A DNA stretch of 64,000 nucleotides from JASHUC01 sp035606175. Lineage in GTDB: Bacteria; Pseudomonadota; Gammaproteobacteria; Steroidobacterales; Steroidobacteraceae. Both the position numbers and the translations under genes were made by a program. The notes under the pieces were generated by a model. That model had not been told where the DNA came from and did no database searches. It was given only the letters and a program-made list of their open reading frames with translations. The DNA lies in NCBI GenBank assembly GCA_035606175.1, contig DATNFW010000016.1, positions 1 through 64,000 on the forward strand, given 5' to 3'. Shown here in pieces: positions 34,770 to 42,927 of the stretch. How positions within the stretch are numbered: the stretch's first letter is position 1; each line of letters opens with the position of its first letter.

Positions 34770-36125
34770 TTAAGGCGGCGGGAACGTTACGGTCACCTCG
34801 AGCCCCTGCGGCTCGGCGTCCTCGAGCGTGACGCGGGCACGATGGCGGTTGGCGATCGCGCTGACGATGGCCAGGCCGAGTCCGCTTCCCCCCTCGGTGG
34901 CGTCCGCGCGGCGGAAGAAGCGGTCGAACACGCGCTCGCGCTCGGCCGCAGGAATGCCGGGACCCTCATCCACGACCGTCAGCCGCGGGCTGGCGATCGG
35001 CTGCGGTCCGGCAGTACGGTCGATGCGGACCATTACCTTTCCGCCGACCGGGCTGTATCGGACGGCGTTGTCGACGAGGTTGCGAACGAGGATGCGAAGC
35101 ACATCGGGATCGCCGTTCACGAGAACGGGCTCGTTCGCGCCCGCGGGCTCGGCGGCTCCCGCGAGGCTCAGCTCGATTTGGCGCTGCTCGGCGAGCGCGT
35201 GCACATCCTCGATCGCCTGGCGCGCACAGGCCTCGAGTGCGACGGGCTGCAGCTGCAAGGGCGCGCCTTCGGGCTCCTGGCGAGCGAGCGTGAGCAGCTG
35301 GCTCGCAAGATGGATGGCGCGCTCGATCGCGCTACCGAGCCGCGTGCGAGCTTCGCTTCGAGCGCTCTCATCGCGTGCACGATCGAGCAGCTGAAGCTGC
35401 AGCGACAGCGCCGTGAGCGGTGAGCGCAGCTCGTGAGCCGCATCGGCAACGAAGGTGCGTTGTTTCTCGAAAGCTCGCCTGAGTCGCTCGAGCAGCCGGT
35501 TGAGCTCATCGATCAGCGGCGCCGTTTCGACCGGCAGCTCCGGTGCGGTGATCGGCTCGAGGCTGCCCGCGTCGCGGCGCTGCACTTCGGCTGCGAGCCG
35601 TTTCAACGGCGCGATCGCGCCTCCGACGATCCAAACGACCGCTGCCGCCATTGCGATCAGCAGCAGCAGTATTGGGGCGAGCACTCGAAACGCCGCCTGC
35701 CGCGCGAGCGCATCGCGCACGCTCCACGGCTGCGCGACTTGGATCACCCCCCAGACCGTATCCAAGCTGAATACCCGCCAGCGCCGCCCGGCCGCCGTCA
35801 TGTCGGCGTAGCCGAGGATCGCGCGCGGGATGATCGGCAGGCGCCCTTCCCTGGACAGGCCCGGCGAGGAGATATAGAGCAGCGTTCCAAACGGATCCCA
35901 GATCTGAACGATGTATTCCGATCCGCTCGCCTTCGAGGGCAGCTGCAAGCTCGGTCCGAATGCAGCCTGGTCGCGCAGCGAGAGCGCCATCTGCCGAAGC
36001 TGGTAATCGAGCAGAGTCGATGTCTCGGCCCGCAGGCGGCTATACGTGAGGCCTCCGGCGACGAGCGTCGTCACGGCGACGAGCGCGAGCAGCCCTGCGA
36101 GCAGACGGGCACGGATCGAGCGCAC
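34770..36125 (-). CDS. Sensor histidine kinase, QseC/TctE-like
   Basis: 451 residues. Two transmembrane helices (LLAGLLALVAVTTLVAGG and RVLAPILLLLIAMAAAVVWIV) flank a periplasmic sensor of about 120 residues. HAMP-like sequence leads to the HisKA box with the phospho-acceptor His in AAHELRSPLTALSL. The HATPase has LVRNLVDNAVRYSPVGG, VVDEGPGIP and GGSGLGLAIV. The periplasmic part resembles the 2CSK_N domain of TctE/QseC proteins. The start is GTG at 36125; it follows the response regulator by 23 bases. The ligand is unknown. It should phosphorylate the neighbouring regulator, and HtrA downstream suggests an envelope-stress role. Confidence 0.92.
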   Translation of the reverse strand: MRSIRARLLAGLLALVAVTTLVAGGLTYSRLRAETSTLLDYQLRQMALSLRDQAAFGPSLQLPSKASGSEYIVQIWDPFGTLLYISSPGLSREGRLPIIPRAILGYADMTAAGRRWRVFSLDTVWGVIQVAQPWSVRDALARQAAFRVLAPILLLLIAMAAAVVWIVGGAIAPLKRLAAEVQRRDAGSLEPITAPELPVETAPLIDELNRLLERLRRAFEKQRTFVADAAHELRSPLTALSLQLQLLDRARDESARSEARTRLGSAIERAIHLASQLLTLARQEPEGAPLQLQPVALEACARQAIEDVHALAEQRQIELSLAGAAEPAGANEPVLVNGDPDVLRILVRNLVDNAVRYSPVGGKVMVRIDRTAGPQPIASPRLTVVDEGPGIPAAERERVFDRFFRRADATEGGSGLGLAIVSAIANRHRARVTLEDAEPQGLEVTVTFPPP

Positions 36126-36148
36126 GCAGCTATTCCTTCGCCACGCAG

Positions 36149-36808
36149 CTACCCCTTGGGCACGCAGTAGCCGACGCCGCGTACGGTGCGGATCGTGTCG
36201 GGACCGAGCTTGCGCCGCAGGGAGTGGATGTACACCTCGACTGCATTGCTCTCGATCTCGCCACCCCAGCCATAGAGCCGGTCCTCGAGCTGCGCTCGCG
36301 AGACTATCGCGCCGGGCCTCAGGAGCAGCGCCTCGAGCACTGCGTACTCGCGCGCCGAGAGCTGCACGGGCGTTCCGTGGGACGCGACCTCGCGCGTGGC
36401 CGGATTCAAACGGATGCCTCCATGCTCGATCACCGGCTCCCCGCGTCCGGCGCCGCGGCGGAGCACCGAGCGCATCCGCGCGGCGAGCTCATCGAGATCG
36501 AACGGCTTGACGACGTAGTCGTCGGCGCCCGAATCGAGACCCGCAACGCGACTCTGCACATCGTCGCGCGCCGTGATGATGATGACCGGCGTTGCGATGC
36601 CGCGGTCACGCGCCTCGCGGAGCACCTCGAGGCCCCCGCGCCTCGGCAGGCCGAGGTCGAGCAGCACGATGTCGAAGGTCGTCGCGGCAAGCGCGGTGGC
36701 GGCGCTCGCCCCATCGTGCATCCAGTCGACGATATGGCCGTCCTGCTGCAGGGCCGTTCGCACGGCCTCCGCGATCATCCGATCGTCTTCGACGAGCAGC
36801 ACGCGCAT
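36149..36808 (-). CDS. OmpR-family response regulator (QseB-like)
   Basis: 219 residues. The receiver domain has RVLLVEDDRMIAEAV, the phospho-acceptor Asp in VLLDLGLPRRGG, the Thr/Ser switch in IIITARDD and the lysine in YVVKPFDLDEL. The C-terminal winged helix ends SNAVEVYIHSLRRKLGPDTI then RTVRGVGYCV. I chose the ATG at 36808, where the receiver starts; the longest frame adds 12 residues before it. It is the partner of the histidine kinase that follows 23 bases later. The 36-base gap to the EAL/HDOD gene upstream suggests one transcript. Target genes are not shown by the sequence. Confidence 0.92.
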   Translation of the reverse strand: MRVLLVEDDRMIAEAVRTALQQDGHIVDWMHDGASAATALAATTFDIVLLDLGLPRRGGLEVLREARDRGIATPVIIITARDDVQSRVAGLDSGADDYVVKPFDLDELAARMRSVLRRGAGRGEPVIEHGGIRLNPATREVASHGTPVQLSAREYAVLEALLLRPGAIVSRAQLEDRLYGWGGEIESNAVEVYIHSLRRKLGPDTIRTVRGVGYCVPKG

Positions 36809-36844
36809 GCGTGCGAGTCTCGCCGAGGCGGGCCCGGCGATCAA

Positions 36845-38119
36845 TCAGTCCGCGGTCAACGCCTGCGTCTGCTCCGCCCAGAACACCGCATCGACGTATG
36901 CGGCGCGAATCAGCTCCGGGGAGAGCCCGCGGAAGGTCACACGGCCCCAGGAGGCGCGCTCGTAGGCGCGCGCGCAGCGCAGCGCCGCGCCGAGATCCCC
37001 CTCCTGCGCCAGGAGCGCGCGCTCGATGCTCTCGGAGAGCGGCAACTCATCGAGCAGATGCGCGAGCGACATGCCCGTCAGCACGTCGATCAGCGAGAAC
37101 AGCCCAGTGATGAAATACGACCCGGTGTCCGCGACGCCCGCGAGACGTGCGAGCTGCTCACACAGACGCGCCCGCGTCATTGCCGTGACGAACAGGGTGG
37201 TCGGCCGGCTATCGAAGCCGTGCAGCGCGATGAGAGTCGCGAGCTGGCGGAGGTTATCGAGACCGAGCATCACGATCGACTGCCGAATCGACTCGACCTT
37301 GCGCGGCAGGTTGTAGTAACTCGAGTTGATGCAGCGGAGCACCCGGTAGGAGAGCGGCAGGTCCTGCGAGACCAGGCTCTCGATCGCCTGCATCGAGCAG
37401 TCCGTATTTTGCAACGCGGAGATGAGCCGCAGCGTCGCGAGACGGCTCGACGGCACGCGCTGAGCCTCGAATGTCTCGGGTCGATGCAGAAAGTCGCCCT
37501 GAAAACCCTCGAAGCCGATCTGCAGGCAATGCTCGAACTGCTCGACCGTCTCGACCTCGAGCGCGATCAGCGTGAGTCCGCGCCGCGTGAGCTCGCCCAC
37601 GACACGCTCGAGATCGGCGCGGGTCTGCTGGGAGACATCGATTTTCACGATATTCACGACATCGAGCAGCGCGGGGTCGTTGAGCTGCGCGGAGTAGTCA
37701 TCGAGCGCGATGCGATGGCCGCGCGCGCGCAGGGCGCGGATCGCAGAGACGAGCTGCGGTCCGCTCGGCACGTCCTCGACCACTTCGATCACCACCCGCT
37801 CGGGCTGCACGGTCAGAGGAGTATCCGACAGCAGCAGCTCGCGAGGATAGTTGATGTGCACGGGCAGCCCGGCCGCGAGCCGGTCGAGTCCGATCTCGAG
37901 CGCCGCATCCGCAACGATGCGAAGCGTCGCCTCACGCATATCGGCAGCCGGATGGGCCGCATCGCCGGATTCCTGGTAGAGAAGCTCGTAGGCGCTCACG
38001 GCCATTGCCGGACCGTAGATCGGCTGGCGAGCGACGAGCGCAAGGCCGGTGCGCGCCGGCGCGACCCCCTGAGGGCGCACCGCGATCGGGGAGCCGCGTC
38101 GATCCGTCGTCTTGCTCAT
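36845..38119 (-). CDS. EAL/HDOD-domain signalling protein
   Basis: 424 residues of the CdgJ/YuxH type. The N-terminal domain has an EAL fold: VARQPIYGPAMAVSAYELLYQ, then HINYPRELLL, VVIEVVEDV and IALDDYSAQ. The catalytic E-A-L is replaced (YELLYQ), so it is probably inactive as a c-di-GMP phosphodiesterase. The C-terminal HDOD domain begins SSRLATLRLISALQNTDC and contains LSYRVLRCINSSYYNLPRKV and SIVMLGLDNLRQLATL. Such proteins link c-di-GMP signals to motility or two-component output. I chose the ATG at 38119; the longest frame adds 57 residues without support. It is first in the RR-HK-HtrA unit. An MFS gene is divergent 169 bases away. Confidence 0.88.
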   Translation of the reverse strand: MSKTTDRRGSPIAVRPQGVAPARTGLALVARQPIYGPAMAVSAYELLYQESGDAAHPAADMREATLRIVADAALEIGLDRLAAGLPVHINYPRELLLSDTPLTVQPERVVIEVVEDVPSGPQLVSAIRALRARGHRIALDDYSAQLNDPALLDVVNIVKIDVSQQTRADLERVVGELTRRGLTLIALEVETVEQFEHCLQIGFEGFQGDFLHRPETFEAQRVPSSRLATLRLISALQNTDCSMQAIESLVSQDLPLSYRVLRCINSSYYNLPRKVESIRQSIVMLGLDNLRQLATLIALHGFDSRPTTLFVTAMTRARLCEQLARLAGVADTGSYFITGLFSLIDVLTGMSLAHLLDELPLSESIERALLAQEGDLGAALRCARAYERASWGRVTFRGLSPELIRAAYVDAVFWAEQTQALTAD

Positions 38120-38288
38120 GCATGCAGAGTAGTGGTGCGAGCGGGCTGCGTCCTCGTACCGCTGCACACCTTTGTCGAGTTCACATAATCGGCGCTCGCG
38201 CCGACACCCGCGCGGCGTTAGCATCCGGAGCGGTCCTTCGCCGCCCCGAGAGACCTTGACGTCGCCCGAGAGCTTCCGAGGTTCCCGC

Positions 38289-39704
38289 ATGAGCCCAATC
38301 GAGGCACCCCGCTACACCCGGCGCTACACGGCGTGGATGCTCACGTTGCTCGTTCTCATGAACGCGCTCAACCTCGCCGACCGGCAGGGCATCGCCGCAT
38401 CGATCCAGGCGATCAAGCTGGACCTGCATTTCTCCGATGCGCAGCTCGGGTTCATCCAGGGATTCGGCTTCGCCATCTTCTACAGCCTGATGGGACTGCC
38501 GCTCGCCCGGCTCGCCGAGCGCTACAACCGCAGTCGCCTGATCGCCGGCTGTCTCGCGCTGTTCGGCGCGATGGTGGCGCTCTGCGGTACGGCCAGGGGA
38601 TTCTTCAGCCTGCTCCTCTTTCGCATCGGAGTCGGTGTCGGCGATGCCGGCTTCGTGACGCCTGTGTCCTCGCTCATCGGCGATTACTATCCGAGTGCGA
38701 AGCGCGCCTCGGTCATGTCGATCATCTGGCTCGGCGGACCGCTCGGCCTCATCGGAGGGCTGGTCGGGGCGGCCTGGCTCACGCAGCACGTGAGCTGGCG
38801 TGTCGCGTTCGCCGCGATCGGCGCGCCCGCGTTTCTCATCGCGATCGTGGCTTTGCTCACCATTCGCGAGCCGCCGCGCGGACTTGCCGACGGTGAGCTG
38901 ATCGCTCATGAGGCGCCGCCTTCGACTTGGACGATGCTTCGATTCTTCTTCGCGAAGCGTTCGATGTGGCATGTCCTCATCGGCTGCGCGCTCGCGGCGA
39001 TCTCGATGAACGCGATCGGTCAATGGCTGGTGACCTTCCTGGTCCGCCATTTCCATCTCGGTATCGCCGCTGCGGGACGGCTGGCAGCGGTCATCGCGGT
39101 CGCGGCCATGGCCTCGGGCCTGCTGATCGGCGGCTTCGGTGTCGATGCCGCGGGACGCCGCGACAAGCGCTGGTACGTGTGGGGACCTGCCGTGGGGCTC
39201 GCCGCGGCCGCGCCGCTCTTCGTTTTCGGCTTCAGCCAGTCCTCGATCGCCGCGACCGTGATCGTCCTGATCGCGGCGCATGTTTGCATGTTCGTGTACT
39301 ACGCTCCGACCCTCGCGCTCGCGCAGAACATGGTCGGGGCGAACATGCGAGCTTCCTCCGGGTTCGTCGTGTCGCTGGTGCTCGGGCTCGTCGGCATCGG
39401 GTTCGGCCCGACGATCGTCGGTTTCTTGAGCGATCGGTTCGCTTCGGGCGCATTCACGCTCGGGAGCTTCGCGACGGCCTGTCCGGGCGGCGCCGCACCC
39501 CCGCACGCCACCACGGCCCTCGCCGCCGCCTGCGGCAATGCGTCCGCCGCGGGGTTGCGCGATGCCCTCATAGTGATGTCCCTGCTCGGCGTGTGGTCCG
39601 CGCTCCATTACGCGCTCGCCGGGCGGCACCTGCGCCGGGACCTCGAGACACGCTATCAGCCGGCGGCTCCTGCGCTCGACGTAACGACGCCCGTTTCCCC
39701 CTAG
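38289..39704 (+). CDS. MFS transporter, Spinster-like
   Basis: 471 residues, about 12 helices. The first helix and loop (NALNLADRQGIAASIQAIKLD then FSDAQLGFIQGFGFAIFYSL) and the motif ARLAERYNR are typical of the bacterial Spinster-like/sphingolipid-type MFS group, whose members move lipids, sugars or organic acids. A Cys-bearing loop before the last helix (TACPGGAAPPH and AAACGNAS) is seen in proteobacterial members. The ATG at 38289 has GAGG about eight bases upstream. The function is not narrower than a transporter of unknown substrate. Confidence 0.85.
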   Translation: MSPIEAPRYTRRYTAWMLTLLVLMNALNLADRQGIAASIQAIKLDLHFSDAQLGFIQGFGFAIFYSLMGLPLARLAERYNRSRLIAGCLALFGAMVALCGTARGFFSLLLFRIGVGVGDAGFVTPVSSLIGDYYPSAKRASVMSIIWLGGPLGLIGGLVGAAWLTQHVSWRVAFAAIGAPAFLIAIVALLTIREPPRGLADGELIAHEAPPSTWTMLRFFFAKRSMWHVLIGCALAAISMNAIGQWLVTFLVRHFHLGIAAAGRLAAVIAVAAMASGLLIGGFGVDAAGRRDKRWYVWGPAVGLAAAAPLFVFGFSQSSIAATVIVLIAAHVCMFVYYAPTLALAQNMVGANMRASSGFVVSLVLGLVGIGFGPTIVGFLSDRFASGAFTLGSFATACPGGAAPPHATTALAAACGNASAAGLRDALIVMSLLGVWSALHYALAGRHLRRDLETRYQPAAPALDVTTPVSP

Positions 39705-39720
39705 CGGCCGCCTGAGCACT

Positions 39721-39737
39721 CGACCGCGCAGCGGTCG
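39721..39737 (+). terminator. Short hairpin after the MFS gene
   Basis: CGACCGC (39721-39727) and GCGGTCG (39731-39737) form a perfect 7-bp stem with a three-base loop, 16 bases after the MFS stop. Only two T's follow. It may end the MFS transcript before the DUF6152 gene. Confidence 0.4.
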
Positions 39738-39817
39738 TTGCGGGATCAACGGGCAGGGTTATGATTGCGCCGAATCGCAACGAACCGATTTAGCAACCGA
39801 TTGCGGAGAGCGCACCG

Positions 39818-40249
39818 ATGAACACGATGCGTAGATTGCGGGTCTCAGGAGCCTCGCTTCCAGCCGTGGCCGCGGCCGCGGCCGTCGCGGTGATGGCGGC
39901 ATGGCCGGTGTATGCGCACCATTCCTTCGCCATGTTCGACCATAAGCATCAGGTGAAGCTCAACGGTACCGTCGAATACTTCCAGTGGACGAATCCGCAC
40001 GTCTACATCCGGCTCGTCGCGAACGACCCGGCAGGTCACGCGAAGAGCTACACGATCGAGTGCGCCAATCCGGGCTTGCTCGACCGGGCGGGCTGGAAGT
40101 GGAACATGATCAAAGTGGGTGACAAAGTGACCGCGATCATCGCGCCGCTGCGCACCGGGGAGCCGGGCGGCCTGCTGAAGGAGATCACGCTTCCCAATGG
40201 CCGCAGTTACGATAACGGTCCGGCTGCCGGCAAGGCGAACATCAAATGA
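39818..40249 (+). CDS. DUF6152-family exported protein
   Basis: 143 residues. A signal peptide (ASLPAVAAAAAVAVMAAWPV) ends near YAHHS. The mature part begins HHSFAMFDHKHQVKLNGTV, the standard DUF6152 opening, and continues FQWTNPHVYIRLV and AIIAPLRTGEPGGLL. Its function is unknown, but its Ala-His-His start is strictly kept in the family. GGAGAG precedes the ATG. Its stop overlaps the ATG of the next exported gene (ATGA, 40246-40249), so the two are co-translated and probably act together in the periplasm. Confidence 0.88.
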   Translation: MNTMRRLRVSGASLPAVAAAAAVAVMAAWPVYAHHSFAMFDHKHQVKLNGTVEYFQWTNPHVYIRLVANDPAGHAKSYTIECANPGLLDRAGWKWNMIKVGDKVTAIIAPLRTGEPGGLLKEITLPNGRSYDNGPAAGKANIK

Positions 40250-41151
40250 GTTCGGGCGGGCGCATCGTCCTTGATCGGGGCCGCACGAGCCGGTCAGGCT
40301 CGCTCGCGGGTGGCGGCCTCTGCATGCTCGCCGGTTTCGCTCTGGCGCTCGGCGCACCGGGCCGCCCCGCAAGCGCCGCCGAGCCGGCGACATCTGCGAC
40401 GCACCTCGATCACGGGCTGCTCACCGGGACGTGGAAGCGCTATCGTCCGAAGAGCTTCCAGATCAATCCGCAGTTCACCTCTTCTATTCCGGCCCCCACG
40501 GACCCGCCGCTCAAAGAGCCCTATCTGAGTCAGTGGAAGGCCCGTCAGAAAGCCGCGCACGAGGCGGACCTGCGCGGGCAGCCGCTCTATTCGGGCTACG
40601 CCGCGTGCATTCCCGACGGGATGCCCGCGATGATGATGGCCATGTTTCCGATGGACGTGCTGCAGACGCCGGGGCAGATCACGATCATCCAGGAGGCGTA
40701 CCGCCAGGTGCGCTACATCTATCTCAATCAGAAGCAAGTACCGATCGAGGACGCGGAGCCCGAGTTCTGGGGCCATTCGGTCGGTCACTGGCAGGGCGAC
40801 ACGCTGTTCGTCAACACGGTCGGCATCCGGCCGGAAGTGCGCTACAGCGACGTGCCGCACAGCGATCAGATGCAGATCGACGAGCGCATCCGGCTCATCT
40901 CGAAGGATCGCGCCGAGGACCGGATCACGATCACCGATCCGGTCTATCTCACCAAGCCCTGGAATTTCACCTACGAGTACGAGCGCGATCCGGGATACAA
41001 GATGCTCGAGTACGTCTGCGAGAACAACCGCGAGTATCGCGACCCGAAGACGGGCGGGCAGCGCGTCGAGCTCATCGGCAACTCGGCGGCCGGCTACGGG
41101 ACGGACGCGCCGGCGACTACCGGTCCGGATGCGAAACCGCACAAGCACTGA
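40246..41151 (+). CDS. Exported protein with GHWQGDTL motif, partner of DUF6152
   Basis: 301 residues. A signal peptide (GLCMLAGFALALGAPGRPAS) is followed by segments that begin WKRYRPKSFQINPQF. FWGHSVGHWQGDTLFVNTVGI follows in the middle and VRYSDVPHSDQMQIDERIRL after it. The G-x-W-x-GDTL motif is found in a group of secreted proteins of soil bacteria that are often beside DUF6152 genes. The function is unknown. It overlaps the previous gene by four bases. The downstream 120 bases contain the AT-rich control region of the MarR gene. Confidence 0.8.
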   Translation: MSSGGRIVLDRGRTSRSGSLAGGGLCMLAGFALALGAPGRPASAAEPATSATHLDHGLLTGTWKRYRPKSFQINPQFTSSIPAPTDPPLKEPYLSQWKARQKAAHEADLRGQPLYSGYAACIPDGMPAMMMAMFPMDVLQTPGQITIIQEAYRQVRYIYLNQKQVPIEDAEPEFWGHSVGHWQGDTLFVNTVGIRPEVRYSDVPHSDQMQIDERIRLISKDRAEDRITITDPVYLTKPWNFTYEYERDPGYKMLEYVCENNREYRDPKTGGQRVELIGNSAAGYGTDAPATTGPDAKPHKH

Positions 41152-41201
41152 GCGCGCCCGAGCACCTCATCGGTACGAAGCGGATCACACTATAAGCAAG
41201 C

Positions 41202-41244
41202 GATATAATAAGCGATAGATATCATATCATTAGATATGATAAGC
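41202..41244 (+). promoter_or_regulatory. Palindromic and direct-repeat operator before the MarR gene
   Basis: An AT-rich island lies 30-70 bases before the MarR start in an otherwise GC-rich region. The perfect inverted repeat TATCATATC (41220-41228) / GATATGATA (41233-41241) has a four-base spacer. A 12-bp direct repeat, GATATAATAAGC (41202-41213) and GATATGATAAGC (41233-41244), is 31 bases apart. The string TATAAT at 41204-41209 could serve as -10 element. The layout fits a MarR dimer blocking its own promoter. Binding is inferred from position and symmetry. Confidence 0.65.
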
Positions 41245-41272
41245 TCGGCATGCGAACGGTGGAGAATGTCGC

Positions 41273-41758
41273 ATGCACGAGCACCCCACTCTCGGTTTTC
41301 TGTTGAAGGACGTCACCCGCCTGTATACACGGCGGTTCGAGGAGCGCGCCCAGGCGCTCTCACTGACGCTTCCGCAGTGCAAAGCGCTCACCTATCTCGC
41401 TCGCAACGAGGGCGTGAGCCAGAAGCGGCTCGCCGAGCTGATCGAGATCGACCCGATGAGCCTCGTCCGCATCCTCGACCGGATGGAGGCAGACGGTTGG
41501 GTCGAGCGGCGCGCCGATCCGCAGGATCGACGCGCTCGTTGTCTCGTCGTCACCGACCAGGCGCGGCCGATCATCGAGCTCGTCTGGCAGATCGTCGCGG
41601 AGACTCGTGCCGAGGCCCTCGCCGGGCTCACCGATCCCGAGCGCGCGCAGCTCATGTCGCTCCTCGAGCGAGCGCACGTCAATCTGCTCGCCTTGAGCCC
41701 GCTCGGTGAGTCGGAGCGGATTACGATCGCGGCGCGCCGTCCTGCGAGCGCGGCGTAG
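41273..41758 (+). CDS. MarR-family transcriptional regulator (EmrR-like)
   Basis: 161 residues, normal for MarR. The winged helix-turn-helix covers about 45-110: LTYLARNEGVSQKRLAELIE then IDPMSLVRILDRMEADGWV and ERRADPQDRRAR in the wing. It stands first in an efflux operon, followed by the fusion protein, DHA2 pump and outer membrane channel genes. By analogy with EmrR it represses the operon until a phenolic or drug-like ligand binds. The operator-like palindrome at 41220-41241 supports autorepression. ATG at 41273. Confidence 0.92.
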   Translation: MHEHPTLGFLLKDVTRLYTRRFEERAQALSLTLPQCKALTYLARNEGVSQKRLAELIEIDPMSLVRILDRMEADGWVERRADPQDRRARCLVVTDQARPIIELVWQIVAETRAEALAGLTDPERAQLMSLLERAHVNLLALSPLGESERITIAARRPASAA

Positions 41759-41773
41759 GGACGGGAGAGACTG

Positions 41774-42901
41774 ATGGACGATCAGGTGCGGCAAACGGGC
41801 CAGCACGCCGAGAACACGGACGCTGGATCGTCGGGCGCGAAAGAGCGCGAGGTGCGCTCGCCCAAAGAGCGGCTGCGGCTGCCACTCATGATCGGCGTGC
41901 CGCTGCTCGCGGCCGGCGTTGGTCTCTACTTCTATTTGACGAGTGGCCGGTATCAGTCGACGGACGATGCGTATGTTCAGGCCGCCCAGGTCTCGATCAG
42001 CTCGAATGTTTCGGGCCGCGTAAGTGAGGTCGACGTTCACGACAATCAGCGCGTGCAACGCGGTGAGGTGCTGTTCCGGCTGGACGAGCGTCCGTTCCGC
42101 ATCGCGGTCGAGGATGCACGCGCAAAGCTCGCGAGCGCGCGTCTTGCGGTCAAAGCCCTCGAAGCCACCTATCGGCAGCGGCAGGCGGACCTGAGCGCCG
42201 CGCAGAGCGCGCTCACATATGAAGAGCGCGAGTACGAGCGGCAGATGCGGCTGCTTTCGAGCGGCATCGCCTCGCAGGCCCAGGCGGACCGCGCGCTCCT
42301 CTCGCGCAATACGGCGCGGCAAAACGTCGCCGCCGCGCAGCAGCAGATCACGTCGGTACTCGCGAGCCTCGGCGGCACTGCGGATTTGCCCGTCGATCGC
42401 CATCCATCCGTCGAGGAAGCGCAGGCGCAGCTCGACCGAGAATCGCTCGATCTCGCCTACACGACGATCAAGGCCCCGATCGACGGCATCGTTACACGGG
42501 TGGATCAGCTCCAGGCGGGTGACTACATCAACAAAGCGACGCCGGCATTCATGCTCGTCGCTACCCACGATGTATGGGTGCAGGCCAATTTCAAGGAGAA
42601 CCAGCTCGGGCGCATGCATCCCGGCCAGTCGGCCCGCGTCGTGATCGATGCCTATCCGAACCACACGTACGATGCCGTGGTCGCGAGCGTCAGCCCCGGC
42701 ACCGGTGCGGCGTTCTCGCTGCTGCCGCCCGAGAATGCGACCGGTAACTGGGTGAAAGTCGTGCAGCGCCTGCCGGTCCGCCTGAGCTTTCGCGGCGACG
42801 TGCCCGCGCTCGCTGCCGGATTGAGCGCGACGGTGACCATCGATACGCAATCGTCGAACGCTGCCCCCGGTGTCGCGCGTGCGGCGCCGGACGGCCGCTG
42901 A
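41774..42901 (+). CDS. emrA: EmrA-like membrane fusion protein
   Basis: 375 residues. A single N-terminal membrane helix (LPLMIGVPLLAAGVGLYFYL) is followed by the biotinyl-lipoyl half motifs (YQSTDDAYVQAAQVSISSN and GRVSEVDVHDNQRVQRGEVLF), a coiled-coil hairpin and the beta-barrel segment with VVIDAYPN. This periplasmic adaptor joins the EmrB pump to an outer membrane channel. GGGAGAG precedes the ATG. Gaps of 15 and 26 bases separate it from its neighbours. Together with them it forms a complete tripartite efflux system. Confidence 0.92.
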   Translation: MDDQVRQTGQHAENTDAGSSGAKEREVRSPKERLRLPLMIGVPLLAAGVGLYFYLTSGRYQSTDDAYVQAAQVSISSNVSGRVSEVDVHDNQRVQRGEVLFRLDERPFRIAVEDARAKLASARLAVKALEATYRQRQADLSAAQSALTYEEREYERQMRLLSSGIASQAQADRALLSRNTARQNVAAAQQQITSVLASLGGTADLPVDRHPSVEEAQAQLDRESLDLAYTTIKAPIDGIVTRVDQLQAGDYINKATPAFMLVATHDVWVQANFKENQLGRMHPGQSARVVIDAYPNHTYDAVVASVSPGTGAAFSLLPPENATGNWVKVVQRLPVRLSFRGDVPALAAGLSATVTIDTQSSNAAPGVARAAPDGR

Positions 42902-42927
42902 TCCGACCCGCGCCCTAGGCTTTGCGC

